A DNA stretch of 64,000 nt from Toxorhynchites rutilus septentrionalis (GCF_029784135.1 NC_073744.1:104577766-104641765); one strand, 5' to 3'. Positions 42,611-54,477 are shown, counted from the first letter of the stretch. Program-made: numbers and translations. The notes: generated from the sequence alone by a model not told the origin.

Positions 42611-45600
42611 ATACTACCAGTTACACTTCATGGTAAAATGGGTTCCATAGATACGTTCGCCTTTCTTGATAACGGCTCTTCAATAACGATGGTAGACCAG
42701 GCAATTGCAGAACAACTCGGTACGAGAGGCGAAAGTGCACCATTGTGCATGCAATGGACGTCAGGAGTGACCAAATTCATTGAGAGATCGCAACGTGTAA
42801 ATATATCAATATCCGGGTTGAAAAGCAATAAAATATATACAGCTACGGATGTCCGCACCGTAGAAAATCTACAGCATCCAGAGCAGTCCGTTGATTATGG
42901 AAAATTATCAAAAACGTTCACCTATTTAAGAGGTCTTCCTATTAATTATAAAATATTGTGGAGTTTCCTTATAATCGAATGATGGCTGAAAAAAGATTGA
43001 AATGCCTTGAAAAAAGATTAGAGAAAAGTCCAAATTTATACAATGCTGTGAGGCGCTTAATTGATGATTATCAAACTAAAGGATATGCGCATAAGGTATC
43101 TTCCTTTGAAATGTCTAGGTTTGATGCGAAACGTACATGATTTCTTCCAATAAACGTGGTACTAAACCCTAAAAAACCGTCCAAAGTCCGTGTCGTATGG
43201 GATGCTGCAGCTAAGATGAACGGAGTCTGTCTAAACTCGCAATTGTTAAAAGGTCCCGACTTGCTAACATCACTTCCAGGAGTTCTCTTCCGTTATCGAC
43301 AGCGAGCAGTAGCTATAAACGGAGACATCCAAGAGATGTTCCATCAAATTGTGATACGGGAATCTGATCGTTCTGCGCACCTTTTTTTGTGGAGGAATAG
43401 TTCCACGAGTCCTATCGAAGTTTTTTGTATGGATGTGGCAACATTTGGCTCGACGTGTTCACCCTGTTCGGCCCAATATATCAAAAATATTAATGCGGAT
43501 GAATACCAAATAATGTATCCCAGAGCTGCAATGTCCATCAAAACTAACCACTATGTGGACGATTGCTTGGATAGCGTTGATACGGAAGAAGAAGCGGTCA
43601 AGCTGGCTCGTGAAATTAAGCTTATCCATAGCAAAGCAGGCTTTCAAATAAGAAACTGGCTATCTAATTCCAACAGTGTTCTGCAACAGTTGGGAGAAAT
43701 CAATCCAGCGAATACGAAATCAATTTCGATAGGCAATAACAATACCACGGAGCGCGTATTAGGGATGATATGGGTCCCCACTGAAGATGTGTTGACATTT
43801 CTACTCACACTACCCGACAAATTGCAATCATTGAGAAAAGGAGTGTCCTAAAGGTCGTCATGAGTGTTTTCGATCCCTTAGGATTTGTTTCTCCATTCAT
43901 TATTCACGGTAAAGTGATCATCCAGGAAATTTGGCGATCGAAAACAGATTGGGATGAGAACATTTCGGAACATATTTTTACTCGTTGGCAACAGTGGCTA
44001 ACCGTGCTCCGAGACATCGAGCGGGTGAGATTACCCCGATGTTACTTCCCAGGGTACACGCCTGCCAGTTTTGATTCTATGAAATTGCACATTTTTTTGA
44101 TGCTAGTGAGGAGGCGTTTTCTGCGGTTGGTTACTTCAGGATTATAGACCACGGTGAAATTCGTTGTGTACTCGTCGCTTCTAAAACAAAGGTTGCTCCC
44201 CTTAAACCATTATCAATACCGCGCTTAGAGCTACTTGCGGCTGTTATTGGAGCTAGATTAGCGAAGACTATAGAAGAAGATCACAGTTTACCAATTAAAC
44301 GACGAATAATGTGGAGCGACTCCAGTACAGTCCTATCGTGGTACAGTCGGATCAACGAAGATATCGTCAATTTGTGGCATATCGTGTCAGTGAAATACTG
44401 AATGAAACATCAATAAAGATTGGAGATGGCTTCCTACACGTTTGAATGTGGCAGACGAAGCCACAAAATGGGGCAAAGGACCAACATTTAATTCAAATTG
44501 TCGCTGGTTTGCTGGGCCTGAATTTCTATACGAAAATGAAAGTGAATGGCCATCATTTCACCCTCCCCCACCGAACACCTGCGAAGAGCTGAGATCTGTT
44601 CATGTTTCCCGTAACCTGAGCATTGAATCTATAGTAGAATTCGATCGATTTTCACAATGGCAACGTTTAGTCAGAAGTGTGGCATATATTTGTCGATTTC
44701 TTGAAAATGCTAAGTCTTGCTGGCATCGTCGGAACGGACATAATCCTAAGAAAACCGGACTTAATGGTGATGAGCTTAAACGAGCTGAGAATATCATTTG
44801 GCGGCTTGTTCAGCTCAAGGCATTTCCTGACGAAATGATAACCTTGAAGAGAAACGAGACGCTTCCTTCAGAACAACAACAGAGCTTGAACAAAGTAAGT
44901 CGAATATTCAAACTCTCCCCATTTTTGGATGAGAATAGCGTGATGAGAGTTTCCGGCCGGATAGAAGCAGCACCATTTGCTCCTTACGATTTAAAGTTTC
45001 CCATTATAATACCAAAACGACATCACTGTGCTGGATTACTTTTGAAATGGTATCATGTGTATTACCGTCACGCAAATAACGAGACCGTGATTAATGAAAT
45101 CCGTCAAAAATACCATATGTCAGAGCTACGTGTAGAAGTGCGTAAAATAAGCAGCAAATGTGGGTGGTGCATAATACACAAAGCCGTTCCTAGGGCACCG
45201 AAGATGAGCCCCTTGCCCGCTGCTCGATTACAGCCGTTCATTCGACCTTTCACATTCACAGGGTTGGATTATTTGGCCCCTACCCTGTAAAACAGGGAAG
45301 AGCTACAGTGAAGCGATGGGTGGCGCTATTCACCTGTTTAACAGTGCGCGCAGTCCATCTGGAAATCGTTGCAACTTTGTCCACGGATTCGTGCAAAAAG
45401 GCTATACGACGCTTCATTGCACGAAGAGGAGCACCATCGGAAATATTCAGCGACCAAGGAACCAATTTTATAGGAGCCAGCAGGAAACTGAAACAAGAAA
45501 TAAAAGAAATCAATAATGAATTGAGCAGCACATTCACTGACACAAACACAATTTGGCGATTCTACCCTCCAGGTGCACCTCACATGGGAGGCTGTTGGAA

Positions 45601-46186
45601 GAGAATGGTTCGGTCAATTAAAACTGCATTGAATTCTCTTCCCACTCAACGAATTCTGGATGAGGAGACCTTTTCAACTCTTTTAGTTGAAGCTGAATAC
45701 ATGGTTAATTCGAGACTATTAACATATATGCCAATCGAGGGCTCGGACGAAGAATCATTGACTCCAAATCATTTTATTATGCTTAATTCTAATGGTGTAC
45801 GGCAGCCCATTAAAGCACCAACAGACGAAAGAACTGCGCTCAGGGATAGCTGGAAATTTCTTCAGTATATTTTGGATCATTTTTGGCGTCGGTGGATAAA
45901 AGAATACTTACCCACTATCACCCGTCGCACGAAGTGGTTCGCGAATGTGAAACCCATTGCAGTTGGGTCACTAGTTCTTATTGCAGATGAAACACACAGA
46001 AATAAATGGATTCGAGGAAAGGTTATACGAGTATTTCCAGGCAAAGACGGACGAGTAGGACGAGCAGATGTACAGATTACTCATGGAGTGATTCATCGAC
46101 CAGCAACAAAACTTGCACTTTTGGATGTTGATACAGGATGTGTTACTGAGGCAGAACTTCCAGCAACACGAGGGGAGGCTTGTTGA
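42611..46186 (+). pseudogene. pol: BEL/Pao pol: protease, RT, RNase H, integrase
   Basis: Protease has the FLDNGSSITMVD box (42660-42695). Just after LRGLPINY (about 42950) the sequence jumps to VEFPYNRMMAEKRLKCLEKR, implying deletion of the segment between protease and RT. RT includes VVWDAAAKMNGVCLN, GDIQEMFHQI, and the catalytic HYVDDCLDS at 43553. RNase H and the tether follow from 43860 with SVFDPLGFVSPFI, then a frame change near 44100, PRLELLAAVIGARL and MWSDSSTVLSW. Integrase shows the zinc-binding H and C residues (45020-45175), the core FTGLDY, then EIFSDQGTNFIGA. The third catalytic position reads GGCWKRMVR, where the family has WER. The stop lies inside the 3' LTR. Confidence 0.88.
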
Positions 46187-46386
46187 ATTGCTGGTAACCC
46201 TAAATCGTCTTCAAACATGTAACGTAGAGTTACGGAAGAAAAACGATTGTTTCTAGCCATTATGAAAGTAACGTTCATTGTTAAGTGTTGTTCACTACAG
46301 GCCTGTTCACAAAATTATATTGTCAAGAGTTATTTAAACTATTTGTTGAAGGAATTATAATTGGAGGTGGACTTAATGTAAGAATC

Positions 46387-46456
<70 letters not shown>

Positions 46457-46458
46457 TT
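46181..46458 (+). repeat. BEL/Pao 3' LTR
   Basis: Begins TGTTGAATTGCTGGTAACCC directly after the purine-rich cgaggggaggct. It runs to (TA)n and then an unusual T21 run (46440-46459). The right boundary is uncertain. Confidence 0.8.
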
Positions 46459-46780
46459 TGTGAATTATAATTAATTCAAATAAATTTGTAGCTTCAAGCA
46501 AACTCCATCACATTCCACGAGTTTCGCTTTGGGAACCATCCGAAAATTATAAAGTTTCTCCAACATAAGTACTGAACAATTATTTGCTAACAAACTGCAA
46601 TTCATGAATGAACAGAAAATTCCTCCAAAACATCCCACACTTTTTTATACTTGCATTTACATATCCCTCGACTGTAGTTTTGTGTTTTGGATTCTCATAA
46701 TATATTCATTTTTCTTCTCCTTTAGCATTTCATAATAAAATTCGGTGGAACTTAATTATTAGTTACAATTCAGCGCGAAG

Positions 46781-46835
46781 GTGACTGAGGATGAGAAATG
46801 GATCACAAGCGATAATTCTCGCTAAGTCTACACTT
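46781..46835 (+). pseudogene. Tiny mariner transposase remnant
   Basis: Readable VTEDEKWITSDNS, equal to the mariner block VTGDEKWITYDN around the first catalytic Asp. Nothing else of the gene is recognisable nearby. Confidence 0.45.
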
Positions 46836-47015
46836 TTCTTTGTAATATTGTCGTAGGACTACGTCTAACCGAAAGATATAGGGGGTAAAATGAAAATCTA
46901 GGCACTGAATCGCAAAGATGTTTTCATCAATTAATAGGAAATATTACTACGCATCTATCACAAGGAAAAAGATCTATTTTTTCTTGAGATAAACAATTGA
47001 ATAATTGAATCATTT

Positions 47016-47232
47016 GTTTGAGAAACCCCATAAGTCCACTTGGCGCATTTGGAGAAAATGACAAAAAACAGTTTTTCTCAAAATGTTGACCTAGTCCTTG
47101 TTGGTATGAGGTTCGATTATTAGACCCAAAACATATTATTTGGAACCATTACTTCATTAATATAACAGGTTAAGCTCATAATATAACGCTTCCAAGTTGG
47201 TGGACTTAAGGGGGTTTCTCAAATAAACGAGA
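47016..47232. mobile_element. Small MITE with gtttgagaaacccc ends
   Basis: The left end tttgtttgagaaacccc-taagtccac is inverted at the right (gtggactta-gggggtttctcaaataaac), giving TIRs of about 28 bp with a few mismatches. A third inverted copy of this end (gtgggtttcttaaacaaa) closes the larger insertion at 47997-48014. Confidence 0.6.
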
Positions 47233-47519
47233 AATCAGCAGTATATTCAGCGGTTTTGTAGTGATTTAATTCAATTTTATGTATTTTTAATGTTCATAAT
47301 GCTCATACCAAGTAAAAATAGGTCTTTTTAATTTATGTTCTGCATTAAAGGAGAGTTGTTGCTCCAGGACTGACGTTAGACGATGACCAGATTCGAACCT
47401 TTCCCTTCGTATTTTTGTATGCCGTTCCATTGATTCTTGTCCTTTTTATGAACGCTGCTTTGTTTTCTGTTATCAGCCGAACACCACACTTACATTTCGG
47501 GATCGTGTTTGGGTGAGGA

Positions 47520-47745
47520 TTGGACGATCTTTTGGAGAAGATCGATCTTGACGGATCGATTCTCAAAACGGCATAGGGATCGATTCACTGATTAAATCGT
47601 TAGTAAAGAATCGATCTTTACTGAATTCTGAAGGAAAATATCGATTTTCACGATTTTTTGGGGTATAAAGAATCGATCCAAAAAAATCGGAAATCGGAGA
47701 CGGAAAGATCGATCTTCTAAAGATCGTTCCAAGATCGCCCAATCT
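47520..47745. repeat. Cluster of gatcgat/aagatcg repeats
   Basis: The motifs gatcgatc, aatcgatc and agatcg occur more than a dozen times in 225 bp on both strands, with inverted arrangement (gaagatcgatctt near both ends). It is not a simple microsatellite. Confidence 0.7.
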
Positions 47746-48371
47746 TAGTCCGGTTCGGAATCCTGACATTCCGATTAAGTTGAGTTGTGTATGCTTATTA
47801 CGACATCGGTAAACAATGAATGAAATTGTATATCTATCCCAGTGCTTCCCGTGGTGAAACAAAGGACTTTTCGAAACCCCAATTCACCATAGGTTCGTAG
47901 AACTAACTTTTTCTGAAATTTTTATGGTCAATGTAGGTACCCTCAAATATTCAAAAACTGCCAGAAAGTCAATTTTCATAAAAGTTACTTTTTAGTGGGT
48001 TTCTTAAACAAACCATTCAATTGTGAAATGTCAAGCATTGTCCAAATACACAATGTGCCACGTTTTGATTGGTCCAATTTTTGCTCCTTGAATGGTTCCG
48101 ATCAAAAGGAGCAACCAGAGTAACTCCGGAATATAATTTGGATACAAGCAATGAATTATACTCTAAGTCACTCCCCTTGTGACTTAACCGCCAGTCGAAT
48201 GAAATAAATTTGGCTGTTGCTTTCCGAAAATAACATTTTTGTCCTAACCGCGAAGCAGAGCTCATATGCTTAGGCCATTGTTCTAGGGTAGCGGCAACGG
48301 CGGCAACGGTGACAGCGGACGATCAGTTTTAATTTTGCACTAAGAGCCTCCGCAGACTACATCCTTCCATA

Positions 48372-48605
48372 TGATCCGGTTCGATTCTCGTTCTGGCCGG
48401 GGGAATTTTTCGTCAAAGAAATTTCTTCCGGCTTGCACTGTTATCACGCGTATTCTAGAACTTGCCATTCCAGAATACATTCAAGGCGTTTTATCCGGCA
48501 TAGAAATCTCAACTAAGTACTACTAATAAAAATGACGCAAGTAATACCTACGTTGAGAAGGCCAAAGTTCCAGTGGGATCGCTAGTGCCATCCAACAAAT
48601 TCAAC
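48372..48605 (+). mobile_element. Feilai-like SINE, 5'-truncated
   Basis: Starts within the tRNA-like head at the B box (GGTTCGATTCTC) and continues through gggggaatttttcgtcaaag, ctcaactaagtactactaat and cctacgttgagaaggccaaa to the 3' end. It matches the minus-strand SINE at 24246-24533. The A-box half is absent. Confidence 0.75.
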
Positions 48606-48759
48606 GGGGTCGATTAGAAGATCAATCAATGAACAATTCTGCGATTGGACTCATGAACTTGCGCTTAGTAAGAAAACGTGTTTGAAGGTATTGTTAACAC
48701 AAAAAAAAACACATTTTGGGCGGGACGAAGTTTTCCGGGTCAGCTAGTACGTTATAAAA

Positions 48760-48989
48760 CTGCATTGTTTCACTTTTCATTATTCATTTCTTTGTGTGGA
48801 CACCAACTGGACAACATCGTTGCTGGACGGGCTGGACGGCGAGGGATCGAGTGCCTTTCTCAAGGCAAGAGGGCGGAGGTGGTAGCGCTGGAGTAAAATA
48901 CAGTAGTGTTTTCAAAGGGCCTTTCTCAAGGCTAGAGACGAATGAACCGAAAAAGTTTAAAGTCTCTATAATACAATACCATTACCATT
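48760..48989 (+). repeat. TATA-preceded repeat sharing sequence with the 54-59 kb element
   Basis: The stretch ggacaacatcgttgctggac ... ggacggcgagggatcgag matches, with small changes, the reverse complement of 55115-55165 and 57415-57465. A TATAAAA lies at 48753. The end gagacgaatgaaccgaaaaa-gtttaaagtctctataatac looks like a SINE tail. The function of the shared piece is unknown. Confidence 0.45.
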
Positions 48990-51228
48990 TCATTATTTTG
49001 AAAAGGATTTTATTCAACGCCACTATTTTTCAAATTGCACTACCTACGAAAAATACTTTTTGAATGGGAATGACGTACGAGACAAATATCGGGTCAGTTT
49101 CGCATTCGGGTAACTGTTATAATCAGGTAACTGTCGCATTCGGGTAATATTTATTAATTATTTATCACCGTCTTCGTCCTAAACGTACAGACTGAATAAT
49201 GGATAATAATCTAGACAATAATCTTTATCTTAATTTTAAATGTGCTTTTGGACATATTAAGATCAAATTCGTCACTGATTTCATTAATCACACGAAGACA
49301 CAAGTCGAACGGATTGTTGTAGCCGTAGTTGGTTCTGTGACGGGGAAGTGCCAACTGAGACGAACTCCGGAAACGCCGAGGTGGAACATAGAACGAGATT
49401 TGTTCCAGAAGTTCAGTACAGTCAATATTGCCTCGTAGCAAGTCGAAGACGAATAAGCGCTGCATGTTGACCTTCCTGCTGGATAGGGTCTCCAAGTCGA
49501 TCAGTTGGCAACGATCGGAATAAGGAGGAAGATCGATAGGATCATCCCATGACGTGACGTAGTGCAAACCGTATGATCTTCCTCTGTATGCGTTCAATAT
49601 TGATTATGTGCGATGTGTAGTATGGGCACCAGACGGAAGCAGCATACTCCAGTATACTGCGCACCAAAGAATAGTAGATCGTCTTCAAAACGTGTATATC
49701 GGTGAAATCGGAGGCGTGTCGGCGGATAAATCTAAGAGTAGCGGAAGCTTTAGCGGTTGTGATTCCTACATGTTCGTTGAACCTGAGTTTGGCGTCAATG
49801 GTCACTCCTGAATCACAGATAGATTTGACCTGGTCAAGCGAGTCCTCTTCATAAAATATTCGTGATAAGCAATGTTGTAACGGCGACTGAAGGATATGAT
49901 CTTGCACTTCTTAGTATTGAGCTGCAAGCCGTTATCGCCACACCATGTTAGCACTGTGTTTATATCTTCTTGCAAGGCGACATGATCCAGGGGCGAGGTG
50001 ATGTACCGATAAAATTTCAGATCGTCGGCAAAAGAAAGCTTAGAAGAAGAGAGCAGTGAAACAGGTCGTTGACAAAGAGGTTGAAGATCAGAGGGCCAAG
50101 GACGCTACCCTGAGGTACGCCAGACGTGATACTGAATGGTCTAGATTTTGTATAATTAACCATTACATACACGGAACGATCCGTCAAGTCCGACCATAAC
50201 CACTTGTAACTGTTGGTGTAAGTGCCTGGGTGAGATGCACAAAACTAGCGCGTCTTGTGTCGAATAACGAATATAAAAACATGAAATGGGAAATATCTGA
50301 GCGTGGATAAGCGTGATGGTTCACCACTTCATGCCTCACAACGCCGAGATGATGCTACACTTCCCATGCCCGAGGACATCGGCACCGGCCACTAGGTGGC
50401 ACTATTTTTATGGGCGAATGTCGACGGGTACCTAGTACCTAAGTACGGGCCTAGGGGGTATTCACGGGACCTAAGGTGAATGCCCAGAAACTTAAGAACA
50501 AGAGACTTCTAAAAAAACCTTGGAATCGGATGGTCAACCGAGTGTCACGCGTTGAAGAAAGGGAAGTCGTGAATACAAAAGAATCGCGATGAATAGAGCG
50601 AATAGTCGCGTAAAATAAAAATGATCGGTTTCGAAGATAGTAAGAAGTTTGGTGGTACGATTTCGCGAGTGCTCGCGAATAAGCGAAAAGTTCGCGAGTG
50701 AGTTGAAAACCTCTACGACATTTTGGAGGTTTTGGAAAAGCTCCAGTGAATCGTCTACACGCGATTCTGGTCCAGCTTCCCGGGAAAACGACAGGTGAGT
50801 GTAGGCTAAGGAAGTGGGTGAAAAGGTAGCGTGATTGCACGGATTAGGTGTTTCCCTGACCGCGTAGTCGTTCGTAAACCGTCCCTGAGGAATTCATACA
50901 GGGAGTTTTGTGTGTGCCACTAAGCACTCAAGCTGACAACTTACACACTCCATAAACCAATCGGGAAAGCTCATATGCTTCATTTTGTTGATAGCTGTAA
51001 TATGCGGAACAGTGTCGAATGCCTTCGAGAAATCAATGTACACCGAATCTACTTGACGCCTGAGCTCTATTTCACGAGATAGAGAGGTGACGTAACACAT
51101 GACGTTAGTCGTGGTACTCCGATGTTTCATGAAGCCATGCTGGCTATCGGAGATGATCGAAGATAACACGTTGTACAACACCTTGTGTACTAACTTTTCG
51201 AAGACCTTGCTCAAACAACTCAGTATTG
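48990..51228 (-). mobile_element. CR1/Jockey-like non-LTR element, 5'-truncated and interrupted
   Basis: Minus-strand reading gives the second half of an RT: SKVFEKLVHKVLYN, SQHGFMKHRSTTTNVM, VDSVYIDFSKAFDTVPH (50894-51228). After an insertion it continues with WLWSDLTDRSVYVMVNYTKS, ITSGVPQGSVLGPLIFNLFV, SFADDLKFYRYI (50000-50215) and GLQLNTKKCKIISFSRRYN. The C-terminal part follows, with DSGVTIDAKLRFNEHVG, YYSLVRSILEYAASVWCPYY and a tail region to 49211. The 3' UTR ends near 48990 in a ATAATGAAA-type tail. FADD is intact, but frames are broken at several places. Confidence 0.8.
50217..50893 (-). mobile_element. Insertion of unknown class within the RT (possibly a solo LTR)
   Basis: RT coding stops at 50893 and resumes at 50216. 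The roughly 675 bp between has no TIR or A-tail I can see. On the minus strand it begins near cacacacaaaactccctgta and ends near caggcacttacaccaaca. The composition is less AT-rich than its surroundings. A solo LTR would fit its size but is unproven. Confidence 0.4.
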
Positions 51229-52200
51229 ATTTTTTTTATTCGTTTACTATGACGTTACATCCCATTGAGATTAGATCTGATTCACTACTCTTCTCCAATA
51301 AACCCGATCCATGGCCGCAGTTCTCCAACTCCAACTCAACTGCACCGATTCTTGCCAAGTCCTGCTCCACCTGGTCTAACCACCTCGCTCGCTGGGTTCC
51401 TCTCCTTCTTGTTCCTACCGGATTCGATGCGAACAACATCTTTGCAGGGCTACTGTCCGGCAATCTTGCAACATGCCCTGTTCGTCGCACTCGTCCAGTC
51501 TTGGCGACTTTCTGGATGCTGGGTTCGCCGTAGAGTTGCGCCAGTTCGTGGTTCATTCTGCTTCTCCATACTCCGTTTTCCTGTACACCACCATATATTG
51601 TTCTGAGCACTCGGCGCTCGAAAACACCCAGCGCTTTTGAGTTCTCTTCAAGCATCGGCCGAGCCCATAGAGAACAACCGGTCGAATTAGCCCGTAGTAG
51701 ACACGACTTCCATTGTCTATGCGTCTTCGAATTTCACGGCTGTTGTTGTTGTCAGTTATTATCAACGAGCCCAAGGTAGACAAATTCCTCTACCACCTTG
51801 AGCTCGTCGCCGTCGATCACAACACTACTACCAAGAAGAACTCTGTTAAGATCAGTCCCTCCTGCTAGCATGTATTTAGTCTTAGACGCATTGATCCCAA
51901 GCCCAATCAGCCCTGCTTCGTGTTTCAGTCGGATATACATACCGGCTACCGTCGCATGATTTCTTCCGATTATGTCCACGTCGTCGGCGAAGCAGATGAA
52001 CTGATTAGACTTGTTGAAAATCGTGCCCCGCATATTGAAGCCCGCTCTCCGCATAACACCTTCCAGCGACACGTTGAAGAGCAGACAGGAGAGTCCATCG
52101 CCGAAGTCTTCTGTGAGTCTCAAATGATTCCGACAACTTACCTGAGATCCGCACACCGTTCATTGTTGCCTGAATCAGTCTTGTCAGCTTTCGGGGTTTC
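51229..52200 (-). pseudogene. RTE-clade (JAM1-like) reverse transcriptase, C-terminal fragment
   Basis: Minus strand reads LTRLIQATMNGVRISGKLSE, FETHR, GDGLSCLLFNVSLEGVMRRA, the catalytic FICFADDVDIIGR at about 51985, then GLGINASKTKYMLAG, VVEEFVYLG, NNSREIRRRIDNGSRVYYGL, LIRPVVLYG, ALGVFERRVLRTIYGGVQEN, GRVRRTGHVARLPDSSPAKM and RARWLDQVEQDLARIG. These are characteristic of RTE-group elements. A T-run at 51229-51236 marks the A-tail. Several frameshifts; 5'-truncated at about 52200. Confidence 0.8.
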
Positions 52201-52202
52201 AC

Positions 52203-52779
52203 TTTTCATTATTTTGAAAAGGATTTTATTCAACGCCACTATTTTTCAAATTGCACTACCTACGAAAAATACTTTTTGAATGGGAATGACGTACGAGACA
52301 AATATCGGGTCAGTTTCGCATTCGGGTAATTGTTATAATCAGGTAACTGTCGCATTCGGGTAATATTTATTAATTATTTATCACCGTCTTCGTCCTAAAC
52401 GTACAGACTGAATAATGGATAATAATCTAGACAATAATCTTTATCTTAATTTTAAATGTGCTTTTGGACATATTAAGATCAAATTCGTCACTGATTTTAT
52501 TAATCACACGAAGACACAAGTCGAACGGATTGTTGTAGCCGTAGTTGGTTCTGTGACGGGGAAGTGCCAACTGAGACGAACTCCGGAAACGCCGAGGTGG
52601 AACATAGAACGAGATTTGTTCCAGAAGTTCAGTACAGTCAATATTGCCTCGTAGCAAGTCGAAGACGAATAAGCGCTGCATGTTGACCTTCCTGCTGGAT
52701 AGGGTCTCCAAGTCGATCAGTTGGCAACGATCGGAATATGGAGGAAGATCGATAGGATCATCCCATGACGTGACGTAGT
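52203..52779 (-). mobile_element. Second copy of the CR1/Jockey-like 3' end
   Basis: Almost identical to 48990-49560 (open frame METLSSRKVNMQRLFVFDLL shared, one or two substitutions seen). Same orientation, separated by 2.6 kb. It is truncated at 52779 after gacgtgacgtagt. Confidence 0.85.
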
Positions 52780-52856
52780 CGGTGTTGTTTTTGAGAGCGT
52801 TGGAGATGTAATTTTTGCTAATAGGATATTTGATAAGTTATTTAAATTGTAGTGTG

Positions 52857-52907
52857 TAGTCCTACGTCTCTACGGTTATGTCTCTGACATTACCCACCCG
52901 TTTTTTT
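52857..52907 (+). mobile_element. Isolated 3' terminus of the Helentron-like family
   Basis: tagtcctacgtctctacggt followed by hairpin GGTTATGTCTCTGACATTACC and cacccg plus T7. This is the plus-strand 3' end of an element whose body is missing or unrecognisable upstream. Confidence 0.7.
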
Positions 52908-54090
52908 CCCCAAATGATTTTCAATGTGATTGATTGTACCGATGGATTCAACAATATCTCAGTTTTTATGATTTTAAAATTCTCGTTGATCTTTCATCAA
53001 ATCCTGGATACAATAATCCAATGAATTGGATACGTCAGACAGAAATCTGTATTCAGTTATTCAGTTATTGAGCTATTTACTCAATAAAAATAATTCCTTT
53101 TCCGCATCGATGATTGATAACTAGATTGTTTGCATCATACGCGACTAGTGTTATGCGTATACACTACTTTCCTCGTTCCCACATATGAAACGTTCATTTA
53201 ACTCGGGATGGGATCGCCTGACATTAAACCTGTTGAACTAGTATTAAAAATTTCACTTTCTGCTGTGATAATGAAAGGTGGCTCACGCTATCGTTGAGAT
53301 TGTTTTCGTCTGCTCCGCTTATCAACGGTTGCATCATCGAATAGAAAAAGTTACGTAGTAGTTGATCTGAAATGTATATAACTGCAATATTTGCAAAATT
53401 AATATCCATTATATACTTTGCCTCGAGATAATATAGGAACAATTTTAAGCATGATCTATTTACTAAATCCGGCATGATTGGCGGAGAAAAAGCTTTATTT
53501 CAAGTATACTCAATACGCTGCCGTTTGACCTCGTCGAATAAAAAACGGCTATGCTTGATTTCGCTAAATGAAAGTTGTTTCCAACTCAGAACTCTACATC
53601 TGATTGGGCTTGGGTGTTGGCAACGAAACTATTGCTTGTTTTACCTTCTCTATCGTTTCCCCTCACAACCAAGTTTGTTCCTGGAAATCACACTGAGATA
53701 AGTGAAAATACAGAAGCATGTTTGGTGAGAGAACAGTTCTGAAGGTCCCATTCAATTTATTAATAAGCTCGATAATCGTTTTGCTGATTAAGCCCTGCGA
53801 ATTTTGATCGTTTATAGAACCATGTAATATCATGCCCGGGAATTGATTTGTGAATTATAATTCATAATGTTAGCCGTCTCATTTACTTACAACAATCAGC
53901 AGAACAACTCACGCTGTAATGGCTGCTAGCTAGAACATGATTGGACTTGATGAAGGGTGAAATCGGTTTCCTGAGACACTTTGTTTTGTATATTTCCGAA
54001 TTAATGTTGTCATTCGACACAAAAAAGAATGAAGTGTTGTGTCAGAAATACGAATTCATGAACTGCAACCTGCCCCACGCAAACGTTTTT
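52908..54090. other. No gene recognised
   Basis: AT-rich, with short frames such as 53474-53701 that lack recognisable domains. No repeats with clear ends. Confidence 0.45.
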
Positions 54091-54094
54091 TAAA

Positions 54095-54477
54095 AATACT
54101 ACATGGGCTGAAAAGTACCGGGATTTTTAATGAAAACAATAATTTTTTGGACAAAGCTGTATTTATTCATCAACATAGTTTACTTCAAGGGCAATACACT
54201 TGGTATAGCGAGTTTCTAACATGTCAACTCTCTTTCTGTAACGCGAAACGTTCCATTGTCACAAAACATAGAAAGAAGTCGATTACGATTACGCTTCAAC
54301 AACGCCAAACCGGCTGTTGAGTCATCAACGCGCCGCTGTTTTTGGTCGATGGTCAACAAACGCGGCACCCATAGCGTGGATAACTTTTTCATGCCCCAAA
54401 TGCCGATAAACTGTTTTTCTCGAAGTGGAATAACATTTCGTCAACCACTGTATTGATTGTTCAGCAGTTTTCCCATG
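54095..54477 (-). pseudogene. mariner-family transposase, internally deleted
   Basis: Minus strand reads KLSTLWVPRLLTIDQKQRRV, DDSTAGLALLKRNRNRLLSM, then jumps to a mariner-like C-terminus with RYTKCIALEVNYVDE. The segment with catalytic Asp residues is missing. The left end catgggctgaaaagtaccgg looks like a mariner TIR. The other side is cut by the 3' terminus of the Helentron-like element at 54478. Confidence 0.6.

Larger units (their letters stand above)
40930..46440 (+). mobile_element. BEL/Pao LTR retrotransposon
   Basis: Two LTRs flank gag-pol in the order gag, zinc knuckle, protease, RT, RNase H, integrase, which is BEL/Pao order. LTR identity is about 98 percent over the first 215 bp (four visible differences), so insertion is fairly recent. 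The coding region has a stop in gag, several frameshifts, an internal deletion between protease and RT, and a substituted integrase Glu. It is therefore non-autonomous. Confidence 0.9.
46850..48140 (+). mobile_element. H2A-type Helentron-like 5' fragment, interrupted
   Basis: gtcgtaggactacgtctaac and the following 165 bp match the 5' end of the H2A-carrying element (compare 13523). The match stops at 47015 and resumes at 48018 (aattgtgaaatgtcaagcat, compare 13733) for another 120 bp into the promoter-like part. The 1 kb between is inserted DNA with tttgtttgagaaacccc-type ends. The H2A coding part is absent. Confidence 0.65.

Noticed and set aside
52857..52907. Riboswitch or terminator-like hairpin
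   Set aside because: The hairpin matches the transposon-family 3' terminus at several other places, so it is not a separate RNA element.
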